Part shown: positions 42,926-50,997 of the stretch, one piece after another
Layout: each line of letters begins with the position of its first letter
Position numbering within the stretch: the first letter of the stretch is position 1
NCBI GenBank assembly: GCA_041916675.1
Contig: JAYRZB010000001.1
Location: forward strand, 366,627-430,626
DNA from: JAYRZB01 sp041916675
GTDB taxonomy: Bacteria > Pseudomonadota > Alphaproteobacteria > Rhizobiales > Devosiaceae
Length of the DNA: 64,000 nucleotides
Direction: 5' to 3'
Notes under the pieces: generated by a model
The model's database searches: none
Told to the model about the DNA's origin: nothing
Seen by the model: the letters and a program-made list of their open reading frames with translations, nothing else
Translations under genes and position numbers: made by a program

Positions 42926-43231
42926 TCAATGCTTGAACAGCGATGCCCACTGTTCGACTACGCGGAGACGCTCTTCGGGTGATTGAAGTTTGCGCCCGCG
43001 CTTAGCGGAGGCGAACTTGTCGAAGTCGGGGAACTTCTTCTGCTTGTCAAGCGCCACAATGTGCCAGGCCAGCCATTCCCGGTTGCGCTGCTCGATTTCG
43101 ACCCGCGCTTCAAAGGCCTTGTTGAACCTATGAACCTGTCGAGGGGTGAGGCTCCAGAACAGGTCCTCAGTTCCACCGGCGGTTTGGAAGCCTACGATTG
43201 CTTCGTGCCAGCTGAATCGCTGGCCACCGGA
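42926..43231 (-). CDS. Tail assembly chaperone, frameshift extension (T part of G/GT)
   Basis: An open frame of 101 codons with no ATG, GTG or TTG in its first third. It continues the upstream chaperone in the -1 frame. Its sequence is clearly a coding domain: RFSWHEAIVGF, FWSLTPRQVHRFN and REWLAWHIVALDKQKKFP are typical of the second tail chaperone of rhizobial phages and gene transfer agents. Expression should need the slippery site at 43231-43237. The fused product would have 214 residues (113 from the first gene). Confidence 0.85.
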   Translation of the reverse strand, partial: SGGQRFSWHEAIVGFQTAGGTEDLFWSLTPRQVHRFNKAFEARVEIEQRNREWLAWHIVALDKQKKFPDFDKFASAKRGRKLQSPEERLRVVEQWASLFKH

Positions 43232-43569
43232 GGGTTTTCCTTTGCCGCCCCATCCGCTTCAGGGAATGCGGCCGTGACGGCATTGGCAATGGCCGCGCCA
43301 ACCCGCTCAAGCCCAAGCTGGGTGAGCAAGCCGCCTGCGGCCATCAGCGTCACATCAGTATGCCCACCGCCCTGCAACGCGGCATAGAACAGCGCCCGCC
43401 ATTCCGCCGCGCAGATTTTCACCGGGTTCTGAAACTTCGGCATCAGGTGCTCGAAGAAATTAACGCCGAGCACCGTTTCGACTGCGGCCATTTCGTTGAA
43501 CCCAAACCGCAGGGTGTAGGTCTTGCCGCCCGCCTGCAACTCGACTTCGCCCCGTTCCTTGTTTGCCAT
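43192..43569 (-). CDS. Tail assembly chaperone (G-like, gene-transfer-agent family)
   Basis: A 125-residue protein of the GTA gp10-like chaperone group that binds the tape measure during tail assembly. Typical is KTYTLRFGFNEMAAVETVLG, and the C-terminal third is Ala-rich and ends in a flexible tail. It is followed by the -1-frame extension. The short form should be the major product and the fusion the minor one, as in lambda G and GT. Confidence 0.88.
   Translation of the reverse strand: MANKERGEVELQAGGKTYTLRFGFNEMAAVETVLGVNFFEHLMPKFQNPVKICAAEWRALFYAALQGGGHTDVTLMAAGGLLTQLGLERVGAAIANAVTAAFPEADGAAKENPPVASDSAGTKQS
43207..43237 (-). promoter_or_regulatory. Programmed -1 ribosomal frameshift signal
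   Basis: On the minus strand the heptamer A AAC CCT (43237-43231) fits X XXY YYZ in the chaperone reading frame. After six spacer bases a perfect 6-bp stem (GCCAGC, loop GATTCA, GCTGGC; 43224-43207) follows. Slippage joins codon 113 of the short chaperone to the start-less frame behind it. Confidence 0.8.
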
Positions 43570-43580
43570 GCGCCGGCCCC

Positions 43581-44273
43581 TTACGCTGCGGCCACAGCAA
43601 TCGTCTCAGCCGAAGTGGCCGAGGCATTGCCTGCCGAGTTGGTGCCAGTGACGGTGACCGTGATGTTGTCGCCCTGATCGCCGACGACCAGCACATAGGT
43701 CTGGCCAGTAGCACCGGGGATCGCGACCCCCTCGTTTTTCCAGACATAGGTGAACGCGGGCGCGCCTGTCCAAACGCCGGGGAAGGCATAGAGGGTCTGG
43801 CCAACCTGCACAGTGCCAGCGATGCCCGGCAGCGTGACATTGGTCGGCGCGGCGGCATTGCCCACGGTCAGCGCGCCGGTGGTGTCGATGGTGATGTCGC
43901 AGGTCATGCGATCTTCCATCGGGGTTGCTGGGGTCATGCTGGCCAGCAGGCCGCTGATTTTCCAGGTCACGCCATTGGGGAAGGTTTCGCGGATCGAGAA
44001 GGGCGCCGCCCCCGTCACCAGCCCACGAAGAAGCACGTCAGCGGCCGAGCCCGGCACCCAGTTGATCGAGAACGTGGTCTGGCCATAGTCAACGATCCGG
44101 CCCGGAACGCGCTCGACAGCCAGGCTCTGCATGTGCGTGGCCACGGGATTGTTTACCGTCGCAGCGGGTGGGGTCAGCGCCGTCACTTCGTTGATTTCAG
44201 TCCAGGTAGCTTCAGCATCGGTCGAGATTTCAACCTTCGAGCCAAAGCCAACACGAGCCGTGGTTGCGGTCAT
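43581..44273 (-). CDS. Major tail tube protein with Ig-like domain
   Basis: A 230-residue protein. The first 135 residues are the tail tube fold (ARVGFGSKVEISTDAEATWTEINEVTAL ... DRMTCDITIDTTG). The last 90 residues are an immunoglobulin-like domain (PTNVTLPGIAGTVQVGQTLYA ... VWKNEGVAIPGATGQTYVL), which probably decorates the outside of the tail and may bind carbohydrates. It lies between the minor tail protein gene and the chaperone, the normal place. Confidence 0.88.
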   Translation of the reverse strand: MTATTARVGFGSKVEISTDAEATWTEINEVTALTPPAATVNNPVATHMQSLAVERVPGRIVDYGQTTFSINWVPGSAADVLLRGLVTGAAPFSIRETFPNGVTWKISGLLASMTPATPMEDRMTCDITIDTTGALTVGNAAAPTNVTLPGIAGTVQVGQTLYAFPGVWTGAPAFTYVWKNEGVAIPGATGQTYVLVVGDQGDNITVTVTGTNSAGNASATSAETIAVAAA

Positions 44274-44299
44274 GGTAGTTCTCCTGATTTTAAGAGGGG

Positions 44300-44695
44300 T
44301 TAGACCGTCGAACCGGCCTGAATATCAAAGTCCAGTTGGCAGGTGTGATAGAGCACCGTGCCGGGTTTCTCGCTGGCCTGCCGTTCGCTGCGCAGAAAGA
44401 TGGCTTGGAAATGCGTGGTGCCTTGCGTCCCGGAATAGCCCGAGAGCCGCGCTACTATGGCGTCCCGCACAGCCCACATACTCGACACTGTGAGAGCGCG
44501 AATATTCATCTGCACTACTGCGCTGCCCAGCCGGTCGCTGCCCTGCATGTGATACCCGGGCGCGCCGGTGATCAGGTACAGCGCAACGCAAGGGTCCGAA
44601 GTATCCTGCGGAACGTGGTTCCAAAAGATGCGCGTCGACACCAACGCCGTGAGTGGCGCATAGCCCGTAAGCAGGGTTCGAAGAGCCGCTTCCAT
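44300..44695 (-). CDS. DUF3168 tail completion/terminator protein
   Basis: A 131-residue protein of the DUF3168 group, which in HK97-like phages and gene transfer agents caps the tail end at the neck. Typical parts are ALRTLLTGYAPLTALVSTRIFWNHVPQDTSDPCVALY and SMWAVRDAIVARLSGYSG. The ATG at 44695 overlaps the stop of the inserted HNH gene (TGATG), and this start gives the normal family length. Confidence 0.85.
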   Translation of the reverse strand: MEAALRTLLTGYAPLTALVSTRIFWNHVPQDTSDPCVALYLITGAPGYHMQGSDRLGSAVVQMNIRALTVSSMWAVRDAIVARLSGYSGTQGTTHFQAIFLRSERQASEKPGTVLYHTCQLDFDIQAGSTV

Positions 44696-45237
44696 CAGCG
44701 TACCTGCCCCCATGTCCGTCCAGAGCTAACCGAGTGTATGGTCGTGCATCCGACCCCAAACAGTTCCGCGACTGCTCGCTGCGTGTGCCCCGCGGCGAGC
44801 ATTGCCCGAATGGCCGGAATTTGTTCTTCGGTTAGCTTCGAAATGCGCACCTTGGAACCGGTCGGGATGAGGCCGTTCCGCCGCCGGTCAGCATGGTTCT
44901 CAAGGCCGGTTGCCCAATACAGGTTGGCCTCTGTGTTCTCGTCCTTGTTGTCGTCGCGATGCGCCGCCTGATGAGACGGCGTGGGCTTCTCACCGTGGAA
45001 CGTGCGGCAGACGAGAGTGTGGACGTATGTCGTCTGCATTTTGCCGTTACGGCACAGGTTCAGGTAGTGATAGCCCTTCGCGTTTCGGGCGGTCGCGAGG
45101 ATGTGACCTACCTTGGCCTTTCCCGCGCCCGGCGCCGTGCGCTTAACGCGGCCATGGCTGGACACCGCATAGATGCCCTCAAAGTTCGGACACGGCTTCC
45201 AAACTTCGGCAGTCGTGCATATAGGATGAGCAGCCAT
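44695..45237 (-). CDS. HNH homing endonuclease (NUMOD4-HNH-HTH)
   Basis: A 180-residue endonuclease typical of mobile phage genes. The NUMOD4 motif WKPCPNFEGIYAVSSHGRVKR at the N-terminus binds DNA, the HNH core is in HQAAHRDDNKDENTEANLYWAT, and the C-terminus carries a helix-turn-helix (TEEQIPAIRAMLAAGHTQRAVAELFGVGCTTIHSV). It splits the head-tail joining genes (gp10-like and DUF3168). The ATG at 45237 follows GGAGG. It has a hairpin leader like that of the 41801 gene. Confidence 0.92.
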   Translation of the reverse strand: MAAHPICTTAEVWKPCPNFEGIYAVSSHGRVKRTAPGAGKAKVGHILATARNAKGYHYLNLCRNGKMQTTYVHTLVCRTFHGEKPTPSHQAAHRDDNKDENTEANLYWATGLENHADRRRNGLIPTGSKVRISKLTEEQIPAIRAMLAAGHTQRAVAELFGVGCTTIHSVSSGRTWGQVR

Positions 45238-45261
45238 CTTGACCTCCACAAAGGTTGGGCT

Positions 45262-45301
45262 GGTTAGGGCCGACGCGGTGTTTCCAGCACCAAATCGGCC
45301 C
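45262..45301 (-). other. Hairpin leader element B (upstream of the HNH gene)
   Basis: Outer stem GGGCCGA/TCGGCCC (45267-45273, 45295-45301) with inner GGTG/CACC. It shares GGTTAGGGCCGA and the downstream CTCCACA with element A at 42,163. On the minus strand a possible promoter (TTGATG, 16 bp, TAAAGT) lies just upstream, inside the 3' end of the gp10-like gene. Confidence 0.6.
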
Positions 45302-45330
45302 GCTTTACTTTATAGAACACAGCAAGAACA

Positions 45331-45795
45331 TCAAGCGTTCGCGGCCTTAGCCGCGCGCCTTTTCGCAAGTCTTGTGGCGGTCTTCTCAATCTCTGAACCC
45401 AGGTCCTTCGCGACCCTGTCGATGGTCCCCTGTGCTTCCGCCTGGAAGGCAGGCCGCATAAAAGGCTGCGGCCCATGGTTCACATTGCCAAATTCCTGCT
45501 GCACGCCAGCAACGTCATTGGTGCCCATGTAGACCGTGACGAAGGCCTTGCCCTCGTCCTTTTTGGCCATCTTCTTCTGCCGTGCATTCAGCTTCGTTCC
45601 GACAGATATTGAATTCTTCAGGTCCTTGCCGCCGGTAGATGGATCATCCGGAGCCAGGCCTCGCGCGGTCTCTGCCATGGGCTGCAAAGCCTTGATGCCG
45701 GTGCGCCGCAGGACTGCCTTGGCCGTGGCCTTTGACATCTCCCCCAGCGCTGCATCGAGCTCGCGCAGGCCTTCAATTTTGAACGAGGCGCGCAT
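45331..45795 (-). CDS. HK97 gp10-like neck/tail completion protein
   Basis: A 154-residue protein matching the HK97 gp10 family: FKIEGLRELDAALGEMSKATAKAVLRRTGIKALQPM at the start and VQQEFGNVNHGPQPFMRPAF in the second half. It helps join the tail to the head. The start overlaps the stop of the adaptor gene by one base, so the joining genes are coupled; the HNH gene interrupts them downstream. Confidence 0.92.
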   Translation of the reverse strand: MRASFKIEGLRELDAALGEMSKATAKAVLRRTGIKALQPMAETARGLAPDDPSTGGKDLKNSISVGTKLNARQKKMAKKDEGKAFVTVYMGTNDVAGVQQEFGNVNHGPQPFMRPAFQAEAQGTIDRVAKDLGSEIEKTATRLAKRRAAKAANA

Positions 45796-46124
45796 CAGTC
45801 AGCCCTTGCCGCGGCTGTGATTTCGAAACCTTCGTTGAAGCCAATCGGCTTGACGCCCCAAATGTCGAAAACCTTGCCGCCAAACTGAAGTCGGTCCATT
45901 GGGTTCACCGAGGCAACGGCGCTCGAATGCAGGATGCGAAACCGGGTCGTGATCTCGGCCGAAACCTCGGCAGCCTTCACCCGCTCGCCATCGCTGATCG
46001 GCATCATTTCCGCCCAAACCGTGGCCAGTGTCGACCAGGTCAAGATCGGCTCACCTGAGGCGGGATCTGTGACAGATGTGGCGCGCTGAATAGTGATGCG
46101 CCGGTTGCGCTCCCCGGCCAGCAT
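45795..46124 (-). CDS. Head closure / head-tail adaptor protein (SPP1 gp16-like)
   Basis: A 109-residue beta-barrel adaptor with the usual pattern MLAGERNRRITIQRATSV, WAEMMPISDGERVKAAEV and RFRILHSSAVASVNPMDRLQFGGKVFDIWGV. It seals the portal after packaging. It overlaps both neighbours by one base. Confidence 0.9.
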   Translation of the reverse strand: MLAGERNRRITIQRATSVTDPASGEPILTWSTLATVWAEMMPISDGERVKAAEVSAEITTRFRILHSSAVASVNPMDRLQFGGKVFDIWGVKPIGFNEGFEITAAARAD

Positions 46125-46699
46125 CAGACACCAACCCTGCGATATGGAGCCACCAGCATGTCAACGGCCATTGGCGTTTCGGACATTGATGCCCCGGCCG
46201 CCTCACGGTTCGCAAACCAGTGCCCGACCAGCAGCAGGATTGCCACTTTCAGCGCATCCGGCACCGCAGTTGCATCGCCGTATCCGGCCACAAACTCGAC
46301 AAGGATGCCATTCGACTGGGCAAGGTCGCCGGGGTACGAATAGCCATCATCGAACCGGACATAGCTGCCCAGGGCGTCCTGTTTCAGGGCGTAGTCGTCA
46401 CTCGAAACCGTCGATAGCGTTCCGGCAGATGAGCGCACCTTGACCGATGCAATACTTGCCGCAGGGAGCGGCAGGCGAAGAGTCCGGCCGGAAAAAGCAT
46501 CAAAGTCCTGACGCCATGTCTGGGAGACCATGCAGCGGCCAAGGATGCCGGAATAGCCGTCCAGGTGCGCAGTCGCAGCCTTCACCAACGAAGTGATAAG
46601 CCCATCCTCATCGGTATGATCAACGCGCAGATGTGCCTTTGCCTCGGATTCAGAGACGGGCGTTGCGGCCGGTGGAGTGACGAGGACGGGCGCGTGCAT
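46124..46699 (-). CDS. Head-tail connector protein (HK97 gp6-like)
   Basis: A 191-residue connector in the gp6 family. The start (PVSESEAKAHLRVDHTDEDGLITSLVKAATAHLDGYSG) gives the helical bundle that forms a ring under the portal. The second half is beta-rich with LPAASIASVKVRS and a helical end (LKVAILLLVGHWFANREA). Coupled to the adaptor gene. Confidence 0.9.
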   Translation of the reverse strand: MHAPVLVTPPAATPVSESEAKAHLRVDHTDEDGLITSLVKAATAHLDGYSGILGRCMVSQTWRQDFDAFSGRTLRLPLPAASIASVKVRSSAGTLSTVSSDDYALKQDALGSYVRFDDGYSYPGDLAQSNGILVEFVAGYGDATAVPDALKVAILLLVGHWFANREAAGASMSETPMAVDMLVAPYRRVGV

Positions 46700-46701
46700 G
46701 T

Positions 46702-47001
46702 TTATTCTGCGCCTTCGAGAGAAAGATCGATGGCGGCGCGGATATCTGCCTTCTTGGTGGCATCTCCAATATCAATGCCGTTTTCGGCGGCAAACGCCTT
46801 CAATTGGCTGGTAGTCATGCCATCGAGAGCGCTTTCACCGTCTTGAGCCACGTCCGGGTCATCCAGTTCGGGAACGGCCCATTTTTCGCGAATGGCCACC
46901 GCGGCGAGATCGCCGGAAATGACTTCGTTGACTTTGATGGTACGGGACAGGGCTTCCCCATCAGGGCGGCCTGCAAATTCCTGGGTTACTTTGGCCTTCA
47001 T
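46702..47001 (-). CDS. Small structural-region protein with HeH/SAP-like motif
   Basis: A 99-residue protein, start at 47001 after a GGAG site. The C-terminal TTSQLKAFAAENGIDIGDATKKADIRAAI looks like a HeH/SAP-type helix-extended-helix motif, which in phage head genes often occurs near decoration or connector proteins. The N-terminal part (VTQEFAGRPDGEALSRTIKVNEVISGDLAAVAI) is beta-like. Role uncertain. Confidence 0.7.
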   Translation of the reverse strand: MKAKVTQEFAGRPDGEALSRTIKVNEVISGDLAAVAIREKWAVPELDDPDVAQDGESALDGMTTSQLKAFAAENGIDIGDATKKADIRAAIDLSLEGAE

Positions 47002-47066
47002 GGCACAATTCTCCAATTGCGAAAGCCGGGCGCAACTAGGCGCCCGGCGGTTCAATCGTCAGGTCG

Positions 47067-47489
47067 TCAGACCGGGGGGTTGATAGTGGGAGATGACCAG
47101 GGGTGGCCGTTCAGCCAGATGCCCGCCATGTAGATATTGCCGGCAGCATTGTTCGCAGGGGTGATGGTCACCCGCTGGTAGCGCTTGCCGCCTGTGTACC
47201 CGATCTTGCGAACTTCGTTGTCGTCATCGAACTGGAAGCTGGCCAGCGCCTCGGTGCCCAGGAGATCCTTGTCGGCAACCGCACCATAAGTGATGTTGTC
47301 GTCGGAATCTTCGAACAGCGTGGTAAAGGTCGCATCTGCGTCAGTGTTGGCGCCGATCAGGATCAGAAATTCGACGGCCTCGAAGCCCTTTCGGTCATTG
47401 ACCTGGGAAACGTAGGCAGTGTTGTCAGTGCCAGCCACGACCGGCGACAGTCCACGCGCAACGTGGATATTGTTGTGAAGGTCCCGCAT
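47067..47489 (-). CDS. Probable head decoration/structural protein
   Basis: A 140-residue protein starting at 47489 after AAAGGAG. It is beta-rich, with FEAVEFLILIGANTDADATFTTLFEDSDD and RYQRVTITPANNAAGNIYMAGIWLNG. Directly downstream of the capsid gene, this is the position of decoration proteins in many HK97-like phages. No firm family name. Confidence 0.72.
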   Translation of the reverse strand: MRDLHNNIHVARGLSPVVAGTDNTAYVSQVNDRKGFEAVEFLILIGANTDADATFTTLFEDSDDNITYGAVADKDLLGTEALASFQFDDDNEVRKIGYTGGKRYQRVTITPANNAAGNIYMAGIWLNGHPWSSPTINPPV

Positions 47490-47560
47490 GGGACTTCTCC
47501 TTTCAAGGGGAATATTGGTGGGTGGAAGTGGGCGGCGCGAACCGCCCACTGCTCACGTCA

Positions 47561-48835
47561 TCAGCTCGAGGCGCACTTCAGCAGCTTGATGGCCGCAAAG
47601 TCCTGCACGCCGCCACCCACGCGCTTCGTGGTGTAGAACAGCACGTAGGGTTTGGAGCTGAACGGGTCGCGCAGGACGCGGATGCCCTGACGGTCGACGA
47701 TCAGATAGCCGCGCTGGAAGTCACCGAAGGCCACCGGGAAGGCATTCGAGCCGACATCAGACATGTTGTCGTCGTCGGTGATCGGATAGCCCAGTAGGGT
47801 CGCCGGCTGGCCGGCCTGGATGCCGGGCTGCCAGAGATAGTTATCCTGGTCGTCCTTCATCTTGCGGACGCTGCCCTGAACCTTGCGGTTCATCAGCCAG
47901 CGAGCATTCTGCCGATAGCCCTGCTTGATGGCCATGGTCAGATCGATGAGAGCGTCGGCCGGATCTTCCGTTGCGAAATCGGCAGCAGCGCCGGTCGCGA
48001 CATAGCCGAGCTTGCCCCAGGAATAGGAGGCGTTGGCGACGGTGTCATAGTCCAGAAGGCCGCGCGGGCGATTAATGCCCGAGCCGCTGATGAAGGCAGC
48101 GCCTTCTTCTTCCGCGAACTCGATGGCGACTTCGTCCGCCAGCCACTGGGCAATGTCCACACTGGCATCGTCAAGCAGCGTCTGCGTCGCCGCCGGCATC
48201 GCATAGAGTTCCATTGCGGGGAACTCGAGCGCGGCCACCGTCGAAGTGTTGGTCTCGGTGCGGCTTTCCTTTTCGCCAACCCAGCCACTGGTCGAGCCAC
48301 CCTGATTGACCAGCTTCTTGTAGGTGCCGGCCGAGATAGAAATCACGCGGGCGATCTGGCGCATGGCCGAGACGGTGCCCAGAACGCGGTCGATCGTGGC
48401 CTCGGTCTGCTTGGGGGTGACATAGCCGCCATCCGGGTCGGAGCCGGTGGATGCAGCAGCCTTGACTTCAAGCTCGCGAAGCCCGTTTTCGACGCCCTTG
48501 CGGAAGAAGCGATCGAACGCCTTGGCATGTTCCCGCTGGTCGGCGGTTTCAGCGTCGTTTCCAGAGCCGCCGATCTTGGAAGCGGCCACCAGCGCGTTGA
48601 TCTGGTCAAGCGCTTCCTGCATCTTGCCGATATCGGCGTTGATGCGGTCCACCTTCTCGGACTGGACGACGTCGCCCATGCCCTTCTTGAGGTCAGCGAT
48701 TTCCTTACTGTGCTCGGCGCGCATCGCCTCGACAGCGGCCTTGAGGTCGTTGAAAACCTTGGTCGCATCGGACGCATCAGCGCGCACGGCAACCAGGCCC
48801 CGCACGCGGTGCGGGTTCATCAATGCATGGTGCAT
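47561..48835 (-). CDS. Major capsid protein (HK97 fold)
   Basis: A 424-residue capsid subunit. The first 110 residues form a charged coiled coil (MRAEHSKEIADLKKGMGDVV, KVDRINADIGKMQEAL) that acts as the scaffolding delta domain and should be removed by the protease, near the junction AAASTGSDPDGGYVTPK. The HK97 fold then follows, with FAEEEGAAFISGSG and WLMNRKVQGSVRKM, ending in FAAIKLLKCASS. It lies next to the protease gene, as expected. Confidence 0.95.
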   Translation of the reverse strand: MHHALMNPHRVRGLVAVRADASDATKVFNDLKAAVEAMRAEHSKEIADLKKGMGDVVQSEKVDRINADIGKMQEALDQINALVAASKIGGSGNDAETADQREHAKAFDRFFRKGVENGLRELEVKAAASTGSDPDGGYVTPKQTEATIDRVLGTVSAMRQIARVISISAGTYKKLVNQGGSTSGWVGEKESRTETNTSTVAALEFPAMELYAMPAATQTLLDDASVDIAQWLADEVAIEFAEEEGAAFISGSGINRPRGLLDYDTVANASYSWGKLGYVATGAAADFATEDPADALIDLTMAIKQGYRQNARWLMNRKVQGSVRKMKDDQDNYLWQPGIQAGQPATLLGYPITDDDNMSDVGSNAFPVAFGDFQRGYLIVDRQGIRVLRDPFSSKPYVLFYTTKRVGGGVQDFAAIKLLKCASS

Positions 48836-48845
48836 TGGTAGTCTC

Positions 48846-49703
48846 CTAGTTTTTGAGGGTTTCGATGAGCTGCTGAACAGCAGCTAGGTCGACGCCTGCA
48901 TCACGCGCGGCGATGGTCCGGCTTGCATCACGCGGGGCCGGGGAAACGAGTTCGGAGAGCATCTCTGCCCTCACGCTGCGGCTGAAACCTGCCTTGGCAA
49001 GTGCAGCCTCAGTTTGGCGGCGAGCCATAAGCCCGCGATCTGTGGAATTCTGCGCATCGGCACCGGCATCGGCGCCAAGAGTTTCGTCGACGGCATCGGC
49101 AAAGCCCTGCTCGACTGCCTCGGTCGGCCCCATGAAGGTTTCGGCGTCCATCAGCTTCTGAATGTCTTTGCGGTCGCGGCCGGTACGGGCTTCATAGATA
49201 TCGGCAATGGCGCCGTCGAAGCCTTCAAACAGCGTCGACGCTTCGGCCATGTCGTGCCGGTTCCCCACCACCACGCCCCAGGCATTGTGCACCATCATGA
49301 AGGTGCCGAGCCCCATGCGGATATCGTCGCCGGCCATGGCGATGATTGAAGCAGCAGACGCGGCCCAGCCCAGCACCTCGATAGTGACCTTGGCCTTGTG
49401 CGCCCGGAGCATGTTGTAGATGGCAATGCCTTCGAACATGTCGCCGCCGGGAGAATTGATCTGCACCTTGACCGGGTTGGTGCCGATCGAGCGCAGCGCG
49501 GCAGACATGCGCTTGGCGGTGAATCCGCCGCCGGTCCAAGGGTCCTCACCAATCACATCGAAAACCGTGATCGTCGACGGATCTTCGGACGCTGCGTTGA
49601 CAGGCTGGTCGGCCCACTTCGCCAGAACGTCGGAGGGCGCGTCCCACTGGAAATTCTGCGGGCGCGCAAAGGTTTTTGCCTCAGGCAGGCTGCGAAGGCT
49701 CAT
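48846..49703 (-). CDS. Prohead maturation protease (ClpP type)
   Basis: A 285-residue S14-type protease that cleaves the capsid scaffold domain. The oxyanion GGDMFEG, the nucleophile Ser region GWAASAASIIAMAG and the His in FMMVHNAWG are visible, and a later Asp completes the triad. The start at 49703 follows AGGAG and lies 23 bp inside the portal gene end, so the two genes overlap. The C-terminal tail (ALAKAGFSRSVRAEML) is a typical recognition part. Confidence 0.93.
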   Translation of the reverse strand: MSLRSLPEAKTFARPQNFQWDAPSDVLAKWADQPVNAASEDPSTITVFDVIGEDPWTGGGFTAKRMSAALRSIGTNPVKVQINSPGGDMFEGIAIYNMLRAHKAKVTIEVLGWAASAASIIAMAGDDIRMGLGTFMMVHNAWGVVVGNRHDMAEASTLFEGFDGAIADIYEARTGRDRKDIQKLMDAETFMGPTEAVEQGFADAVDETLGADAGADAQNSTDRGLMARRQTEAALAKAGFSRSVRAEMLSELVSPAPRDASRTIAARDAGVDLAAVQQLIETLKN

Positions 49704-50988
49704 TGCCGGGCTCCTGTGATTGTGGGTCTTTTCCGCCTGCAGTGTTCGGCGGGTCGTAGTAGATGCCGCCTCCGCCATCTTCCCGGGGGTTCTCGTCCTC
49801 AAGCTCCAGAACCTTGTCTGGGTTGTAGACGCCCCACTGCAGCATTTTGACGTAGTGGTCGGTGCGGGTCTTGAGATCGCCGCGCACTAGCGCGTTGCGG
49901 TTGAACTTGGCGTAGAGGTTGCTACCGTCTGCCGTGAGGTCGACCGTGATGGCCTCCTCCCACATTGTCAGATGGTCTTCGAGAGTGAAGGCAACAAAGC
50001 CTTGGGTTTGCTGCTCAATGCCGCTGCCCCAGCTTGTCGACTTCTCGGTATCGCCGGCCATATGCGGAGGCAGACCGTAGAACATGAAGATATCGGTCCG
50101 TGAGAACTTGCGGCTCTCGATCCATTGCGCGTCCTGGGCGTTCAGGCTGAGATTGTCCACCTTCATGCCCTCTTCGAGGATGAGCGCCTTGCCCTCGCTA
50201 TCGCCGCCGGAGCGGTACTCATCGAGGCTGGACTTGAGGAAGTCTTTGCCATCGATGCCCAATTTGCCAGGATGCGAGAGCACCATGCTGGCTCGGGCGC
50301 CATTCTTGAACATCGTGCCGCCTGCATGTTCCATCGAGAGCGAAAGCCCGATGGTTTCCCGCGCATAGGTGATTGGCGAGACACCGTGCACGCCGTCGAG
50401 CGTCAAGCCGACAAGGTGGAACACCTCGCTCTGCTTGAGGACAACACGCCGGCCGTTCGGGTGCTGGTAGGCATATTCCAGCGACAAATCGTCAAGCTGC
50501 TTGCACTCGACGCGGTCCGGATGCATCGGGATTAGCGCCATCACCTCGCCACTGCGAAGGCCAATCCCGCGCACGATGAGCGCGTAGGCATTGCCGCGCA
50601 GCAGAACATGGGCCTGCATCTGGCGCCGAAACTGGGCGGGCTTCTGCCAGCCATTTGGCTTGCGGCGCAGCACCTTGTTCAACCAAACGTCCGAGGCCTC
50701 TTCACGGGTCTTGTCGTCAACCCTACGCATCACATGCAGCGGCAAGGTCGCAACAGCGCCAGAGATGATCCGAACACAAGCATAGACCGCTGCAACGCGC
50801 ATTGCCGTCGCCGGTGTCACCGATGCGCCGGAGGAAGTCGCACCCTCACCATCGCGGAGGTATTCATCAAGCTGCTGCGAATTGGTGATCAGCACGCCGC
50901 CGCCTACAGACTGGACAGCCGCGCGCGGTTCAATGCGATGCCCCACCTCTCCGGCGGGACGCGATAGCCATTTCGACCAAAAAGCCAT
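49681..50988 (-). CDS. Portal protein (HK97 type)
   Basis: A 435-residue portal subunit, twelve of which form the DNA entry vertex. Family features: RVAAVYACVRIISGAVATLPLHVM, the GNAYALIVR strand, LTLDGVHGVSPITYARETI and SRTDIFMFYGLPPHMAG, with a helical wing and a Pro-rich C-terminus. It overlaps the protease gene start and follows terminase by 9 bp. Confidence 0.95.
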   Translation of the reverse strand: MAFWSKWLSRPAGEVGHRIEPRAAVQSVGGGVLITNSQQLDEYLRDGEGATSSGASVTPATAMRVAAVYACVRIISGAVATLPLHVMRRVDDKTREEASDVWLNKVLRRKPNGWQKPAQFRRQMQAHVLLRGNAYALIVRGIGLRSGEVMALIPMHPDRVECKQLDDLSLEYAYQHPNGRRVVLKQSEVFHLVGLTLDGVHGVSPITYARETIGLSLSMEHAGGTMFKNGARASMVLSHPGKLGIDGKDFLKSSLDEYRSGGDSEGKALILEEGMKVDNLSLNAQDAQWIESRKFSRTDIFMFYGLPPHMAGDTEKSTSWGSGIEQQTQGFVAFTLEDHLTMWEEAITVDLTADGSNLYAKFNRNALVRGDLKTRTDHYVKMLQWGVYNPDKVLELEDENPREDGGGGIYYDPPNTAGGKDPQSQEPGNEPSQPA

Positions 50989-50997
50989 TGCAAGTCC

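Noticed and set aside
42958..43176. A 72-codon minus-strand frame between HIRAN gene and chaperone
   Set aside because: It is in the wrong frame; the overlapping -1 frame (42926-43231) has clear chaperone sequence and is the coding one.
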